DNA of 37,433 nucleotides from an uncultured Clostridia bacterium (GTDB lineage: Bacteria; Bacillota; Clostridia; Oscillospirales; Acutalibacteraceae): contig CAMAZY010000025.1 of the NCBI GenBank assembly GCA_945863885.1, forward strand, positions 1-37,433, written 5' to 3'. Positions 37,378 through 37,433 of this stretch are shown here, piece after piece (position 1 is the first letter of the stretch; every line of letters starts with the position of its first letter). Both the position numbers and the translations under genes were made by a program. Below the pieces are notes generated by a model. The model worked only from the letters and a program-made list of their open reading frames with translations. It ran no database searches and had not been told where the DNA came from.

Positions 37378-37433
37378 CGGTTCTTCACGGATTCGTGTGT
37401 AAAACACTACGAGAAGAAGGTAAAGAGATAAAT

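Overview
The window looks like a chromosomal segment of a Gram-positive, spore-forming member of the Clostridia, most likely an Oscillospirales/Ruminococcaceae-type gut anaerobe. This is inferred from strong AGGAGG ribosome sites, SigA-type promoters (several with perfect TTGACA-N17-TATAAT), sporulation genes (a BofA-like protein and a SipL-like SPOCS+LysM protein), ribitol-phosphate teichoic acid precursor genes (tarI, tarJ) and a PASTA-type pseudokinase. No rRNA, tRNA, CRISPR array, prophage or complete insertion sequence was seen.

Layout. 1-250 is non-coding with two degenerate 7-bp repeat arrays. 251-3279 (-) is recA-recX-rimO with overlapping genes and a LexA-like box at recA. 3457-6115 holds a secreted leucine-rich-repeat protein (-), rpmB (+), a CDP-glycerol-type glycerophosphotransferase and a coupled unknown protein. 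6172-7963 (-) has a glycerophosphodiesterase and mannose-6-phosphate isomerase. 8063-14649 is an envelope/spore block: bofA, a 941-residue amidase, a family-10-like glycosidase lipoprotein, a zinc-ribbon protein, a DUF1294 membrane protein and sipL. 14720-16138 is a large XRE-type regulator. 16391-18996 (+) has a VanY-like carboxypeptidase, then tarI-tarJ. 19071-22097 (-) is lacZ with a palindrome at its promoter. 22444-27484 (+) has mtnN, a 36-codon mini-gene, and a methionine-type ABC transporter operon (metQ-metN-metI) continuing into an AhpD-like protein and a short-chain dehydrogenase. 27534-31536 contains a GDSL-like/PQ-loop pair divergent from a LysR regulator, a cytidylate-kinase-like protein, and a SLOG protein divergent from a metallo-beta-lactamase-fold hydrolase. 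31649-33711 has a 40-residue amphipathic peptide gene, a YdcF/SanA protein, DUF523 and a cyclophilin lipoprotein. A 182-bp MITE-like element lies at 33764-33945. The window ends with an rlmI-like methyltransferase and a zinc-ribbon/pseudokinase/PASTA membrane protein.

Most notable observations. (1) The MetQ lipoprotein appears circularly permuted: the half beginning at the PND motif precedes the half beginning IKVAASPAPHAEIL. (2) Three intergenic arrays of a degenerate heptad (YAGANNN) occur, two of which contain the stop codon of the preceding gene (rimO, tarJ); the third forms the tail of the 36-codon ORF, which has a perfect consensus promoter. (3) A 40-residue amphipathic peptide gene has extreme codon bias and its own terminator. 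(4) The terminal kinase-like protein lacks the catalytic Lys, HRD and DFG residues. (5) A MITE-like element has 22-bp imperfect inverted ends. Several perfect palindromes overlap promoters and are candidate operators.

All functional calls come from reading the translated sequence and recalling family motifs; no database search was run.
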